Part shown: one piece after another, positions 1 through 5,072 of the stretch
How the letters are laid out: each line of letters begins with the position of its first letter
Position numbering within the stretch: position 1 is the first letter of the stretch
Origin: Chloroflexota bacterium
GTDB lineage: Bacteria; Chloroflexota; Dehalococcoidia; Lucifugimonadales; UBA3495
Length of the DNA stretch: 7,313 nt
Reading direction: 5' to 3'
Assembly: GCA_022562335.1 (NCBI GenBank)
Contig: JADFPM010000134.1
Coordinates: 1-7,313, forward strand
Notes under the pieces: generated by a model
The model's input: the letters and a program-made list of their open reading frames with translations, nothing else
The model's database searches: none
What the model was told of the DNA's origin: nothing
Made by a program: the position numbers and the translations under genes

Positions 1-180
1 GTGGGGCTTCCGGAAAAACTGGTGTTCACCTGGAAGTGGGAACAACCCGATGGAAACGGTCCTGACCTGTCCGCAGATTCTCGGGAGATGGTGGTCACCG
101 TTGAATTGCGGGATATGGGCGGCTCCACCGAGGTGGTCGTGACCCACGAGTACCACCCCGGCACCCATATAAAAATCTAA
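1..180 (+). CDS. C-terminal fragment of an AHSA1/SRPBCC-domain protein
   Basis: The window opens inside a reading frame that runs in frame 1 to a TAA at 178-180 (59 residues visible, start outside the window). The fragment contains PEKLVFTWKWEQPDG, then SREMVVTVELRDMGG and TEVVVTHE. This order of beta strands is typical of the last half of the AHSA1 (Activator of Hsp90 ATPase homolog 1-like) branch of the START/SRPBCC fold. Members are small cytoplasmic proteins with a hydrophobic ligand cavity. Most bacterial ones have no defined reaction, and some sit with ArsR regulators. The C-terminal helix usual in the family (the part after THE, often containing W and L residues) is replaced by a short tail, HPGTHIKI, so the protein is slightly short at its end. 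A terminator follows the stop directly, making this the last gene of its transcript. The family call is by motif recognition; the specific role is unknown. Confidence 0.75.
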   Translation: MGLPEKLVFTWKWEQPDGNGPDLSADSREMVVTVELRDMGGSTEVVVTHEYHPGTHIKI

Positions 181-215
181 CCAGCCCCCGGTAATCCGGG
201 GGCTGGTTGTTTATT
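181..215 (+). terminator. Rho-independent terminator after the AHSA1-like gene
   Basis: A perfect 11-bp stem, CCAGCCCCCGG (181-191) with CCGGGGGCTGG (196-206), encloses the tetraloop TAAT and is followed by TTGTTTATT. It begins on the base after the upstream stop codon. It insulates the AHSA1-like gene from the two-component cluster. Confidence 0.92.
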
Positions 216-368
216 GGGTTCGGTATACGGCGATGGCATGAGGACCTGTACCCCTGATCCCCGTTGTGGCGTCACATTTGGAAGAGCAGAGCTACACTGG
301 GTTGATAGGCTAGTTCGATCTGGGCGGTTTGGGGTAGATCACACCAAATCTTAATATTTCCCGCGGCC

Positions 369-385
369 TTAACAATTACTTAAGG
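369..385 (+). promoter_or_regulatory. TTAAC-type direct repeat, possible response-regulator box
   Basis: TTAACA (369-374), a 5-bp spacer and TTAAGG (380-385) form two half-sites 11 bp apart. A further TTAA lies at 402, two 11-bp turns later, and another at 351. Winged-helix OmpR/PhoB regulators bind tandem half-sites with this period. The Bacillus PhoP half-site (TTAACA-like, 11-bp period) is the closest known parallel. A similar array lies before htrA. The binding assignment is inference. Confidence 0.4.
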
Positions 386-398
386 GTTCTGGGATAAT
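369..398 (+). promoter_or_regulatory. Candidate sigma70-type promoter for the response regulator gene
   Basis: TTAACA (369-374) and GATAAT (393-398) are separated by 18 bp and lie 33 bp upstream of the TTG start at 431. Transcription would begin near 405. The region between the terminator and this element (216-350) shows no convincing gene or structure. The -35 overlaps the direct repeats described separately, so a bound regulator could affect polymerase directly. Confidence 0.5.
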
Positions 399-430
399 AT
401 TTTAATAGCCTTGTTTTCAGGAGGACCGGT

Positions 431-1126
431 TTGCCCGCCATCCGTAAACGGGTGCTCATCGTGGAGGACGATCGCAAGACGGCGGAGATCGTGCGCCTTT
501 ACCTGGAAAAGGACGGATATGATGTGGCCTGCTCCTACGACGGCAGGGATGGTTTGGAAGCAGTGCGTGCCTCACCGCCCGACCTGGTTGTATTGGACCT
601 GTTGCTGCCGGGAATGAGCGGGCTGGATGTTTGCCGCGCCCTTCGCAGCGAGTTTGACGTGCCCATCATCGTCCTGACCGCCCTGAGTACCGAGCAGGAT
701 AAATTGGACGGCTTGAATCTGGGGGCCGATGACTATGTCACCAAACCATTCAGCCCTCGGGAACTGGTGGCGCGGGTTCGGGCGGTTTTGCGCCGGACCG
801 GCGATGAAGAAGATTTGACCGGCCCCCAAATCTTGGACTTCGAGGGCCTGAACCTGGACCTGGCACGCCATATAGTGAAGGTGGACTTGCGAGAAGCCCA
901 CCTGACGCCCACCGAATTCCGCATTCTTGCGGTGTTGATGCGGGAACCCGGCCGTCTGTTTAGCCGTACCCAACTGGTGGATAAGGCCCTGGGGTACGAT
1001 TATGACGGACTTGACCGGACCGTCGATGTTCACGTGCTCAACCTGAGACGGAAAATCGAGCCCGACCCCAATCAACCGAAATACATCCGCACTGTCTACG
1101 GGCTCGGCTACAAGCTGGGGAAGTAG
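431..1126 (+). CDS. OmpR/PhoB-family two-component response regulator
   Basis: This is a cytoplasmic transcription factor of 231 residues, the standard length for the family. The receiver domain spans about residues 6-120. It has the acidic pocket E12-D13-D14, phosphoacceptor D56 in VVLDLLLPGMSG, switch residue T83 in IIVLTA, and Y102 and K105 in GADDYVTKPF. The DNA-binding winged helix spans about 133-230, with LTPTEFRIL, the recognition-helix region DRTVDVHVLNLRRKI and the wing YIRTVYGLGYKL. The TTG start at 431 is supported by AGGAGG at 419-424 with 6-bp spacing. The next gene is its cognate histidine kinase, 45 bp downstream. The closest functional analogues are MprA and CssR, because the kinase is followed by an HtrA protease. 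A PhoB/PhoP role is possible from the upstream repeats, but no phosphate genes are present. The regulator type is certain; the stimulus is inferred. Confidence 0.96.
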   Translation: MPAIRKRVLIVEDDRKTAEIVRLYLEKDGYDVACSYDGRDGLEAVRASPPDLVVLDLLLPGMSGLDVCRALRSEFDVPIIVLTALSTEQDKLDGLNLGADDYVTKPFSPRELVARVRAVLRRTGDEEDLTGPQILDFEGLNLDLARHIVKVDLREAHLTPTEFRILAVLMREPGRLFSRTQLVDKALGYDYDGLDRTVDVHVLNLRRKIEPDPNQPKYIRTVYGLGYKLGK

Positions 1127-1140
1127 GGCCGGCCCGAAAG

Positions 1141-1168
1141 TCCCGGTGAGGTAGTCCCGGCGAGGTAG
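1141..1168 (+). repeat. 14-bp tandem duplication containing the kinase ribosome-binding site
   Basis: TCCCGGTGAGGTAG (1141-1154) is followed directly by TCCCGGCGAGGTAG (1155-1168), identical except for one T/C. Each copy carries a GAGGT Shine-Dalgarno core. The second copy is 5 bp from the TTG start of the kinase at 1172. Confidence 0.85.
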
Positions 1169-1171
1169 TGA

Positions 1172-2557
1172 TTGATATATAGCCTGCGGCTGCAGATATT
1201 GTTGAGCATGGTGGTGGTTATCCTGATAACCGTGGGAATGACCGCTTTCATGGCTGGCCGGGCGGCCAACGCCGAGATCGAGCGGGTCCAGGGGCGGGAC
1301 GACGCTTTACGGAACCGGAGGTTGGGCCGTCTTTTAGCCCAACAATTCGCCGAGCGCCGAAGCTGGCTGGAAGCCCAGGGTATGTTGGACGGCGCCGGCG
1401 CCATGTACGGACAGCGTGTTGTTCTGACCGATACCGAAGGCATAGTGGTGGCGGACACCCACCGGATCATGATGGGACGCCGCTTAAGCAACCGGATCGC
1501 CAGCCGGGTAACGTTCCCGGTTTCCGGGCCTGAGGGCTATCTGGGCACCGTCATGGTAAATCCCGACCTGCCGTCCGGACCCCCGACGGCCACGGTAGCG
1601 TCCATCGACCCGACGGGTACTCCGCTGAACGTGCTCCTGGTGCTCAGCGGTCTATTGGCCGTCGCGGTGGCCCTGGTTCTAACGTTTTTCCTTTCCCGCC
1701 GGGTGGTGGCGCCGGTGGAGTCCCTGGCAAAGGCGGCCCATCTGGTGGCCCAGGGAGACTTTTCCACCCGGGCGGACGTAGGTTCCAAAGACGAGGTGGG
1801 GGAATTGGCCCGCCGGTTCAATGACATGGTGGGAGAGTTGGAGCGCACCGAGGAGCTGCGCCGGAACATGGTGGCCGATCTGGCCCATGAGCTACGCACC
1901 CCATTGACCAACATCAGAGGCTATATCGAAGGTATATCCGACGGTGTCATCACGCCGGACCCGGAGACCCTCGAGTCGATGCAGGGTGAGGTGGTGTTGC
2001 TGACCAGGCTCATCGAAGACCTGCAAGATCTGGCTTTGGCAGAGTCCGGCCGGTTGCAACTGCAGATCAGTGAGTGTGATCTGAGCCAACTGGTGCGAAG
2101 CGCCGTGACGGCTTTCCAGCAGCAGGCCCAGGTCAAGGGGGTCTCGTTGCAGGTGGATGCCCCGGGCCCGGTGGTCCTCCAGGGCGATGAAGGCCGTATC
2201 AGCCAGATCATCCGGAATCTATTGTCCAACGCCATCTCGTATACCCCTTCGCAGGGCCAAGTGGAAATCGGGGCAAGATTCGATGGCGATGGGGCGGTGC
2301 TGTTGGTCCGGGACGACGGTCCGGGTATTCCAACCGAAGACCTGCCCTACGTATTCGAGCGGTTCTACCGGGTTGATAAGTCCCGTTCCAGGTACACTGG
2401 GGGCATCGGCCTTGGTTTGACCATCGCCCGCCGGCTGGCCGAAGCCCACGGTGGCGGCATCTCTGTTGTCAGCCAGGAAGGACAGGGAACCGAGTTTCGG
2501 GTGGTGTTTCCTGCCGGAGGGACCGGTTCGGTCGACCGGCAGCCAGATTCCGGGTAA
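1172..2557 (+). CDS. Membrane sensor histidine kinase (HAMP, HisKA, HATPase_c)
   Basis: This 461-residue inner-membrane kinase would phosphorylate the regulator encoded just upstream. TM1 is about residues 8-28 and TM2 about 152-175. The 120-residue extracytoplasmic domain between them contains RVVLTDTEGIVVADT (about 82-96), a pattern seen in PAS-like/PDC (Cache) sensor folds. HAMP is about 174-228, ending in DEVGELARRFNDMV. The HisKA H-box is DLAHELRTPL with phosphoacceptor H239. In the ATPase domain the N-box is RNLLSNAISYTP (N349, N353), the G1 box is DDGPGIP (381-387), the F-box is FERFYR (395-400) and the G2 box is GGIGLGL (410-416). All catalytic elements are intact. An in-frame TGA at 1169-1171 directly precedes the TTG, so translation cannot begin further upstream. 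GAGGT at 1162-1166 supports this start. The ligand is unknown; envelope or protein-folding stress is inferred from the adjacent htrA. Confidence 0.95.
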   Translation: MIYSLRLQILLSMVVVILITVGMTAFMAGRAANAEIERVQGRDDALRNRRLGRLLAQQFAERRSWLEAQGMLDGAGAMYGQRVVLTDTEGIVVADTHRIMMGRRLSNRIASRVTFPVSGPEGYLGTVMVNPDLPSGPPTATVASIDPTGTPLNVLLVLSGLLAVAVALVLTFFLSRRVVAPVESLAKAAHLVAQGDFSTRADVGSKDEVGELARRFNDMVGELERTEELRRNMVADLAHELRTPLTNIRGYIEGISDGVITPDPETLESMQGEVVLLTRLIEDLQDLALAESGRLQLQISECDLSQLVRSAVTAFQQQAQVKGVSLQVDAPGPVVLQGDEGRISQIIRNLLSNAISYTPSQGQVEIGARFDGDGAVLLVRDDGPGIPTEDLPYVFERFYRVDKSRSRYTGGIGLGLTIARRLAEAHGGGISVVSQEGQGTEFRVVFPAGGTGSVDRQPDSG

Positions 2558-2570
2558 ACTCCCGGCACGG

Positions 2571-2599
2571 TTAACCAGAACTTTAACCAGAAATTAAAA
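2571..2599 (+). promoter_or_regulatory. Triple TTAA-type direct repeat upstream of htrA
   Basis: TTAACCAGAA occurs at 2571-2580 and again, identically, at 2583-2592. A weaker TTAAAA follows at 2594-2599 and one more TTAA at 2608. The half-site spacing is 12 and 11 bp, matching helical-phase tandem sites of OmpR/PhoB regulators. It resembles the pair upstream of the response regulator gene at 369-385. The likely ligand is the regulator encoded at 431-1126; this is inference. Confidence 0.5.
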
Positions 2600-2612
2600 A
2601 TTTGCCTTTAAT
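2583..2612 (+). promoter_or_regulatory. Candidate promoter for htrA
   Basis: TTAACC (2583-2588) and TTTAAT (2607-2612) are 18 bp apart, the same geometry as the candidate promoter at 369-398. There is no terminator between the kinase stop (2557) and htrA. The protease may therefore be both cotranscribed with the kinase and driven from this internal promoter. Confidence 0.35.
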
Positions 2613-2617
2613 ATTCT

Positions 2618-2662
2618 TTATCAAGCTTCCGGTTATCAAGTTTCCGGTTATCAATTTTCAGA
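2618..2662 (+). repeat. 15-bp tandem repeat in the htrA leader
   Basis: There are three consecutive 15-bp units: TTATCAAGCTTCCGG (2618-2632), TTATCAAGTTTCCGG (2633-2647) and the degenerate TTATCAATTTTCAGA (2648-2662). The first two differ at one base. The array lies between the candidate -10 and the htrA start codon, ending 18 bp before the ATG. Confidence 0.85.
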
Positions 2663-2680
2663 CGAGAGAGTGATCGGATT

Positions 2681-3928
2681 ATGGATGGAATAAGCAAAGC
2701 CTTCGCCATGGCAATCATCGCGATGTCCGGCGCCGTGATCCTGGTGGTCTCCTTCGCCTGGTTCGGTCCGGGATTGGGGTCCGCCGTGACACCGGCCTCC
2801 GCCGCCCTGTTTGATGAAGAACTGGTTCAGGCAGTTTACGACCGGGTGAGCCCGGCGGTGGTCGACGTCAACGTCGATCGTAAAGAAGGCGATTCTTTCA
2901 GCCGCCTGGGATTTGGCTCCGGGTTTTTGATCGATACTGAAGGCCACATCGTGACCAACAATCACGTGATCCAGCAGGCCGACCGGGTGCGCATCCGTTT
3001 CAAGGACGGGACCAGCGCTGAAGCCCGGATCTTGGGCACGAATCCAGCCAACGACCTGGCCCTGGTGAAGGTGCCTCGTGAGGCGGTGGCGGGAATCGAG
3101 CCCATACCCTTCGCCGATTCTTCCCTGGTGCGTCCGGGCCAACTGGCCATCGCCATAGGCAGTCCCTTTGGGCTGGACGGTTCGGTGACCGTGGGGGTGA
3201 TCAGCGGCGTGGACCGGACGTTGGACAGCGACATCGCCCGCCCCATATCGGGAGTGTTGCAGACCGACGCTCTGATCAGCCCCGGTAATTCGGGCGGGCC
3301 CCTGCTGAACCGGGCCGGCGAAGTGCTGGGGATCAACACGGCCATCCAGGTTTCGGCCATGGATTTCGTCTTACCCAGGATCAACCGGGGCGCTATCGGG
3401 TTTGCCGTGCCCATCAACACCCTGGCCAATTTGTTGCCGGACTTGAAGGCCGGCATGGTGGTCAGGCCCCCATGGTTGGGGATCAGCGCCACCACGGTGG
3501 ACGGGATCTTGGTCGATTCATTGAAATTGGACCAAGCGCATGGGGTTTACGTGACCCAGGTGATACCCGGCAGTCCTGCCGAGGATGCGGGGCTGGTTCA
3601 ATCGGGGACCCTCCGCAGGGGCAGACCGGCGGTAGGCGGAGACATCATCACCGCCCTGGACGGCGTTGAGATCGGGTCGGTCGGTGACCTGATCGCCACG
3701 CTAAACGGCTATAATGCGGGTTCTGAAGTCACCTTATCCATCGTTCGCGACGGTGAAAATGTGGAAGTGGTGGTGACATTGGGGGAGTGGCCGGCGGAAT
3801 ACGGCCGGCAGCCGCGGTCGCGCTATTTCCAAATCCCCGATGACCAGACGCTGCCTCCCCAGCCCAGAATGCCCCTGGTCCCGGGAATCCCATTCCCCGA
3901 CCTGTTTCCCGAAGCTCCCCGGCGATAA
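2681..3928 (+). CDS. htrA: HtrA/DegP-like trypsin-fold serine protease with one PDZ domain
   Basis: This is a 415-residue extracytoplasmic quality-control protease. A hydrophobic N-terminal segment (about 8-28) acts as signal or anchor; ASA at 39-41 could be a signal peptidase I site. The S1C protease domain is about 48-255, with H95 in TNNHVI, D125 in NDLALVK and S204 in SPGNSGGPLLN forming an intact triad. The PDZ domain is about 265-370, with PPWLGISA, QVIPGSPAEDAGL and GGDIITALDG. A proline-rich tail follows (about 376-415). The single PDZ domain fits the DegS/HtrA-like type rather than two-PDZ DegP. The ATG at 2681 has only a weak purine stretch upstream (GAGAGAG, 2664-2670), set rather far away. 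The next in-frame ATG (codon 10) would cut into the signal segment, so 2681 is preferred. Its position after a response regulator and kinase resembles Bacillus cssRS-htrA and mycobacterial mprAB-pepD. Confidence 0.95.
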   Translation: MDGISKAFAMAIIAMSGAVILVVSFAWFGPGLGSAVTPASAALFDEELVQAVYDRVSPAVVDVNVDRKEGDSFSRLGFGSGFLIDTEGHIVTNNHVIQQADRVRIRFKDGTSAEARILGTNPANDLALVKVPREAVAGIEPIPFADSSLVRPGQLAIAIGSPFGLDGSVTVGVISGVDRTLDSDIARPISGVLQTDALISPGNSGGPLLNRAGEVLGINTAIQVSAMDFVLPRINRGAIGFAVPINTLANLLPDLKAGMVVRPPWLGISATTVDGILVDSLKLDQAHGVYVTQVIPGSPAEDAGLVQSGTLRRGRPAVGGDIITALDGVEIGSVGDLIATLNGYNAGSEVTLSIVRDGENVEVVVTLGEWPAEYGRQPRSRYFQIPDDQTLPPQPRMPLVPGIPFPDLFPEAPRR

Positions 3929-4009
3929 GAGGTTGGAGCGCCCCAACAGGATTTAAATCGCCAAAGATTTGGCCTGCCGAGGAACCAACCTGCCAGCTTC
4001 GTCCCTCTC

Positions 4010-4050
4010 GCCCAGCTCTGGTATGCCCCACCGGAGCTGGGCTTCCATTT
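4010..4050 (+). terminator. Hairpin between convergent htrA and lepB, likely terminator
   Basis: GCCCAGCTCTGGT (4010-4022) pairs with ACCGGAGCTGGGC (4030-4042) over 13 bp, with one T-G mismatch tolerated as a wobble on the plus-strand RNA, around a 7-nt loop. TTCCATTT follows, giving a modest U-rich tail for htrA. It sits in the 141-bp convergent gap. On the minus strand the tail is purine-rich, so intrinsic termination of lepB there is doubtful. Confidence 0.55.
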
Positions 4051-4069
4051 CGCCAGCTGGATGGGCCCT

Positions 4070-4663
4070 TTAGGGGGATCCGCCGATGACGTGGAGCTTG
4101 GAGATGGGCCAGTAGACAAACCAGACTTTGCCCAATACCAACTCTCCCGCCACGGGGCCCCAGTTTCTGGAATCGTTGCTGCCCCTCCGGTTGTCCCCCA
4201 TGACGTAGTATTCGTTGTCCCCGAGGATTATCTCATTGGAGGAGGAGGTATCCCGGCTGGTCAAATAAGGCTCTACCAGTTGTTCTCCGTCGATGAACAC
4301 CTCGCCGGATTCAACGCCGACGGTTTCACCAGGAAGGCCGATGACCCGCTTGACGAAATCTTTGGTGGTGTCCCTGGGATAGTGGAACACGATGACCTCA
4401 CCCCGCTGGGGGGGCCGCAACGCGAACCGCTCACCGGCCTCGCCTGATTGATCCACCCTCCAGAATGGGATCACCCGGGAGAGCCGCGCCATGTCCAGTT
4501 TGAAGTAGACCAGTTTGTTGACCAGCAGGTACTGGCCGCCTTCAAGGGTGGGCTGCATACTGGCGCCCTCCACCTTGAAATTCCGGACCCCAGTCTGGAT
4601 TATCAGGAAGACTATTAGGGCGAGGACCACCGCTTCGATGATTTCTCTGGCTACGCGCGACAT
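4070..4663 (-). CDS. lepB: Type I signal peptidase (S26 family)
   Basis: This membrane protease removes signal peptides from exported preproteins. From the ATG at 4663 it is 197 residues with a single N-terminal membrane segment (about 6-23, REIIEAVVLALIVFLIIQ). Box B follows as GASMQPTL with catalytic S35. KRVIGLPGE provides the catalytic lysine K105, and box E is GDNRRGSNDSRNWG (156-169). The active site lies outside the membrane. A 13-codon N-terminal extension to a TTG at 4702 is open, but that TTG lies in the loop of a perfect hairpin and has no Shine-Dalgarno. Starting at 4663 places the membrane segment near the N-terminus as usual for the family. No strong Shine-Dalgarno precedes 4663 either (GGAAG about 14 bp away), so the start is moderately sure. 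The gene is divergent from the dCTP deaminase gene and convergent with htrA. No rplS is seen upstream. Confidence 0.93.
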   Translation of the reverse strand: MSRVAREIIEAVVLALIVFLIIQTGVRNFKVEGASMQPTLEGGQYLLVNKLVYFKLDMARLSRVIPFWRVDQSGEAGERFALRPPQRGEVIVFHYPRDTTKDFVKRVIGLPGETVGVESGEVFIDGEQLVEPYLTSRDTSSSNEIILGDNEYYVMGDNRRGSNDSRNWGPVAGELVLGKVWFVYWPISKLHVIGGSP

Positions 4664-4681
4664 GGGCCAACCAGCAACTTC

Positions 4682-4721
4682 CCGGACACGCAACCCCGTC
4701 AAATCGGGGTTGCGTGTCCGG
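4682..4721 (-). repeat. Perfect 17-bp inverted repeat in the lepB leader
   Basis: CCGGACACGCAACCCCG (4682-4698) and CGGGGTTGCGTGTCCGG (4705-4721) are exact reverse complements around a 6-nt loop (TCAAAT). No T-run follows on either strand, so it is not an intrinsic terminator. On the lepB transcript it would form a very stable hairpin ending 18 nt before the ATG at 4663. It could also be a palindromic protein-binding site or a dispersed repetitive palindrome. Confidence 0.9.
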
Positions 4722-4766
4722 ATTCCGCAGGGATTTCAACCCGGCTTTATTACCTGACTAAACGAG

Positions 4767-4775
4767 ATTATAGCA
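4767..4775 (-). promoter_or_regulatory. Extended -10 promoter for lepB
   Basis: On the minus strand TGCTATAAT is a perfect extended -10 (TGn plus TATAAT). Only AT-rich, poorly matching sequence lies at the -35 distance, which is tolerated for extended -10 promoters. Transcription would start near 4760 and give a leader of about 97 nt containing the 17-bp hairpin. Confidence 0.6.
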
Positions 4776-4892
4776 CCCGCCGCTATCTGAAAATAACCGC
4801 CAAACAAGGTAGGTCTTTCCCTGGGCAGTTATTATTAGGACCACTCGGACCATAGGCAGGATTCGGGCCGTGGGAGCGCCGCCAAATCCTCC

Positions 4893-4921
4893 TTGACACC
4901 CGATAATGCAGACGGTAGTAT
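4893..4921 (+). promoter_or_regulatory. Consensus-like sigma70 promoter for the dCTP deaminase gene
   Basis: TTGACA (4893-4898), a 17-bp spacer and TAGTAT (4916-4921) make the best promoter match in the window. The predicted start is near 4928, which leaves a leader of about 137 nt before the ATG at 5065. The span 4776-4892, between this promoter and the lepB promoter, contains nothing recognisable. Confidence 0.7.
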
Positions 4922-4922
4922 C

Positions 4923-4951
4923 CCACCAAAATCAGGCCCACAAAAATCAGG
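4923..4951 (+). repeat. 14-bp direct repeat at the predicted transcription start
   Basis: CCACCAAAATCAGG (4923-4936) and CCACAAAAATCAGG (4938-4951) differ at one position and are spaced with a 15-bp period. They begin just after the -10 box, a usual place for operators. They would also be the first bases of the leader RNA. Confidence 0.75.
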
Positions 4952-4958
4952 GAGGCGG

Positions 4959-5072
4959 ATGTTGTGTATCTTGGAACCCGGTTGCCCGCAGGCGTCGGGT
5001 TTTTTTGTTGCCCCGTTGCCTGCCGGGCCCCGCGGCCATTCATCCCCGCTTGAGCGGCACTCGAATGTTTGA
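4959..5072 (+). other. Possible 37-codon leader ORF overlapping the deaminase start
   Basis: An ATG at 4959 follows a purine-rich AGGGAGG (4949-4955) by only 3 bp and opens a 37-codon frame ending at TGA 5070-5072. That stop lies 3 bp past the ATG of the deaminase gene (5065-5067), in another frame. The deaminase ATG has no clear Shine-Dalgarno, so translational coupling is conceivable. The peptide resembles no known protein and its frame runs through the terminator-like hairpin. Translation is unproven. Confidence 0.2.
4975..5006 (+). terminator. Terminator-like hairpin in the deaminase leader (possible attenuator)
   Basis: AACCCG (4975-4980) pairs with CGGGTT (4996-5001). Inside it GCC (4984-4986) can pair with GGC (4991-4993) around CGCA. 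A run of seven T (5000-5006) follows. It lies about 50 nt after the predicted transcription start and 58 bp before the deaminase ATG, so it would end transcription early. A competing pairing exists: CCCGCAGGC (4985-4993) with GCCTGCCGGG (5018-5027), one bulged C, which would remove the terminator. This suggests attenuation, or alternatively a short RNA of about 80 nt. Confidence 0.5.

Noticed and set aside
572..1075. Minus-strand open frame of 167 codons over the response regulator
   Set aside because: It is a shadow of a strongly conserved OmpR-family gene and is low-complexity and Gln-rich without motifs.
2618..2662. CRISPR-like array
   Set aside because: The 15-bp units abut without spacers and are too short; no cas genes are present.
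4061..4447. Plus-strand open frame antisense to lepB
   Set aside because: It lies opposite the conserved signal peptidase catalytic boxes and has no domain.
4664..4702. N-terminal extension of signal peptidase I to a TTG at 4702
   Set aside because: The TTG lies in the loop of a perfect 17-bp hairpin and lacks a Shine-Dalgarno. The ATG at 4663 places the membrane segment near the N-terminus as is usual.
4682..4721. Intrinsic terminator reading of the 17-bp inverted repeat
   Set aside because: There is no T-run on either strand, and it lies upstream of lepB rather than after a gene.
4840..4870. tRNA-like T-loop sequence (GGATTCGGGCC)
   Set aside because: No matching acceptor, D or anticodon arms can be assembled on either strand.
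4906..5064. N-terminal extension of the deaminase to an ATG at 4906
   Set aside because: That ATG lies between the -35 and -10 boxes and so would not be in the transcript. The added residues show no conserved pattern and run through the terminator-like hairpin.
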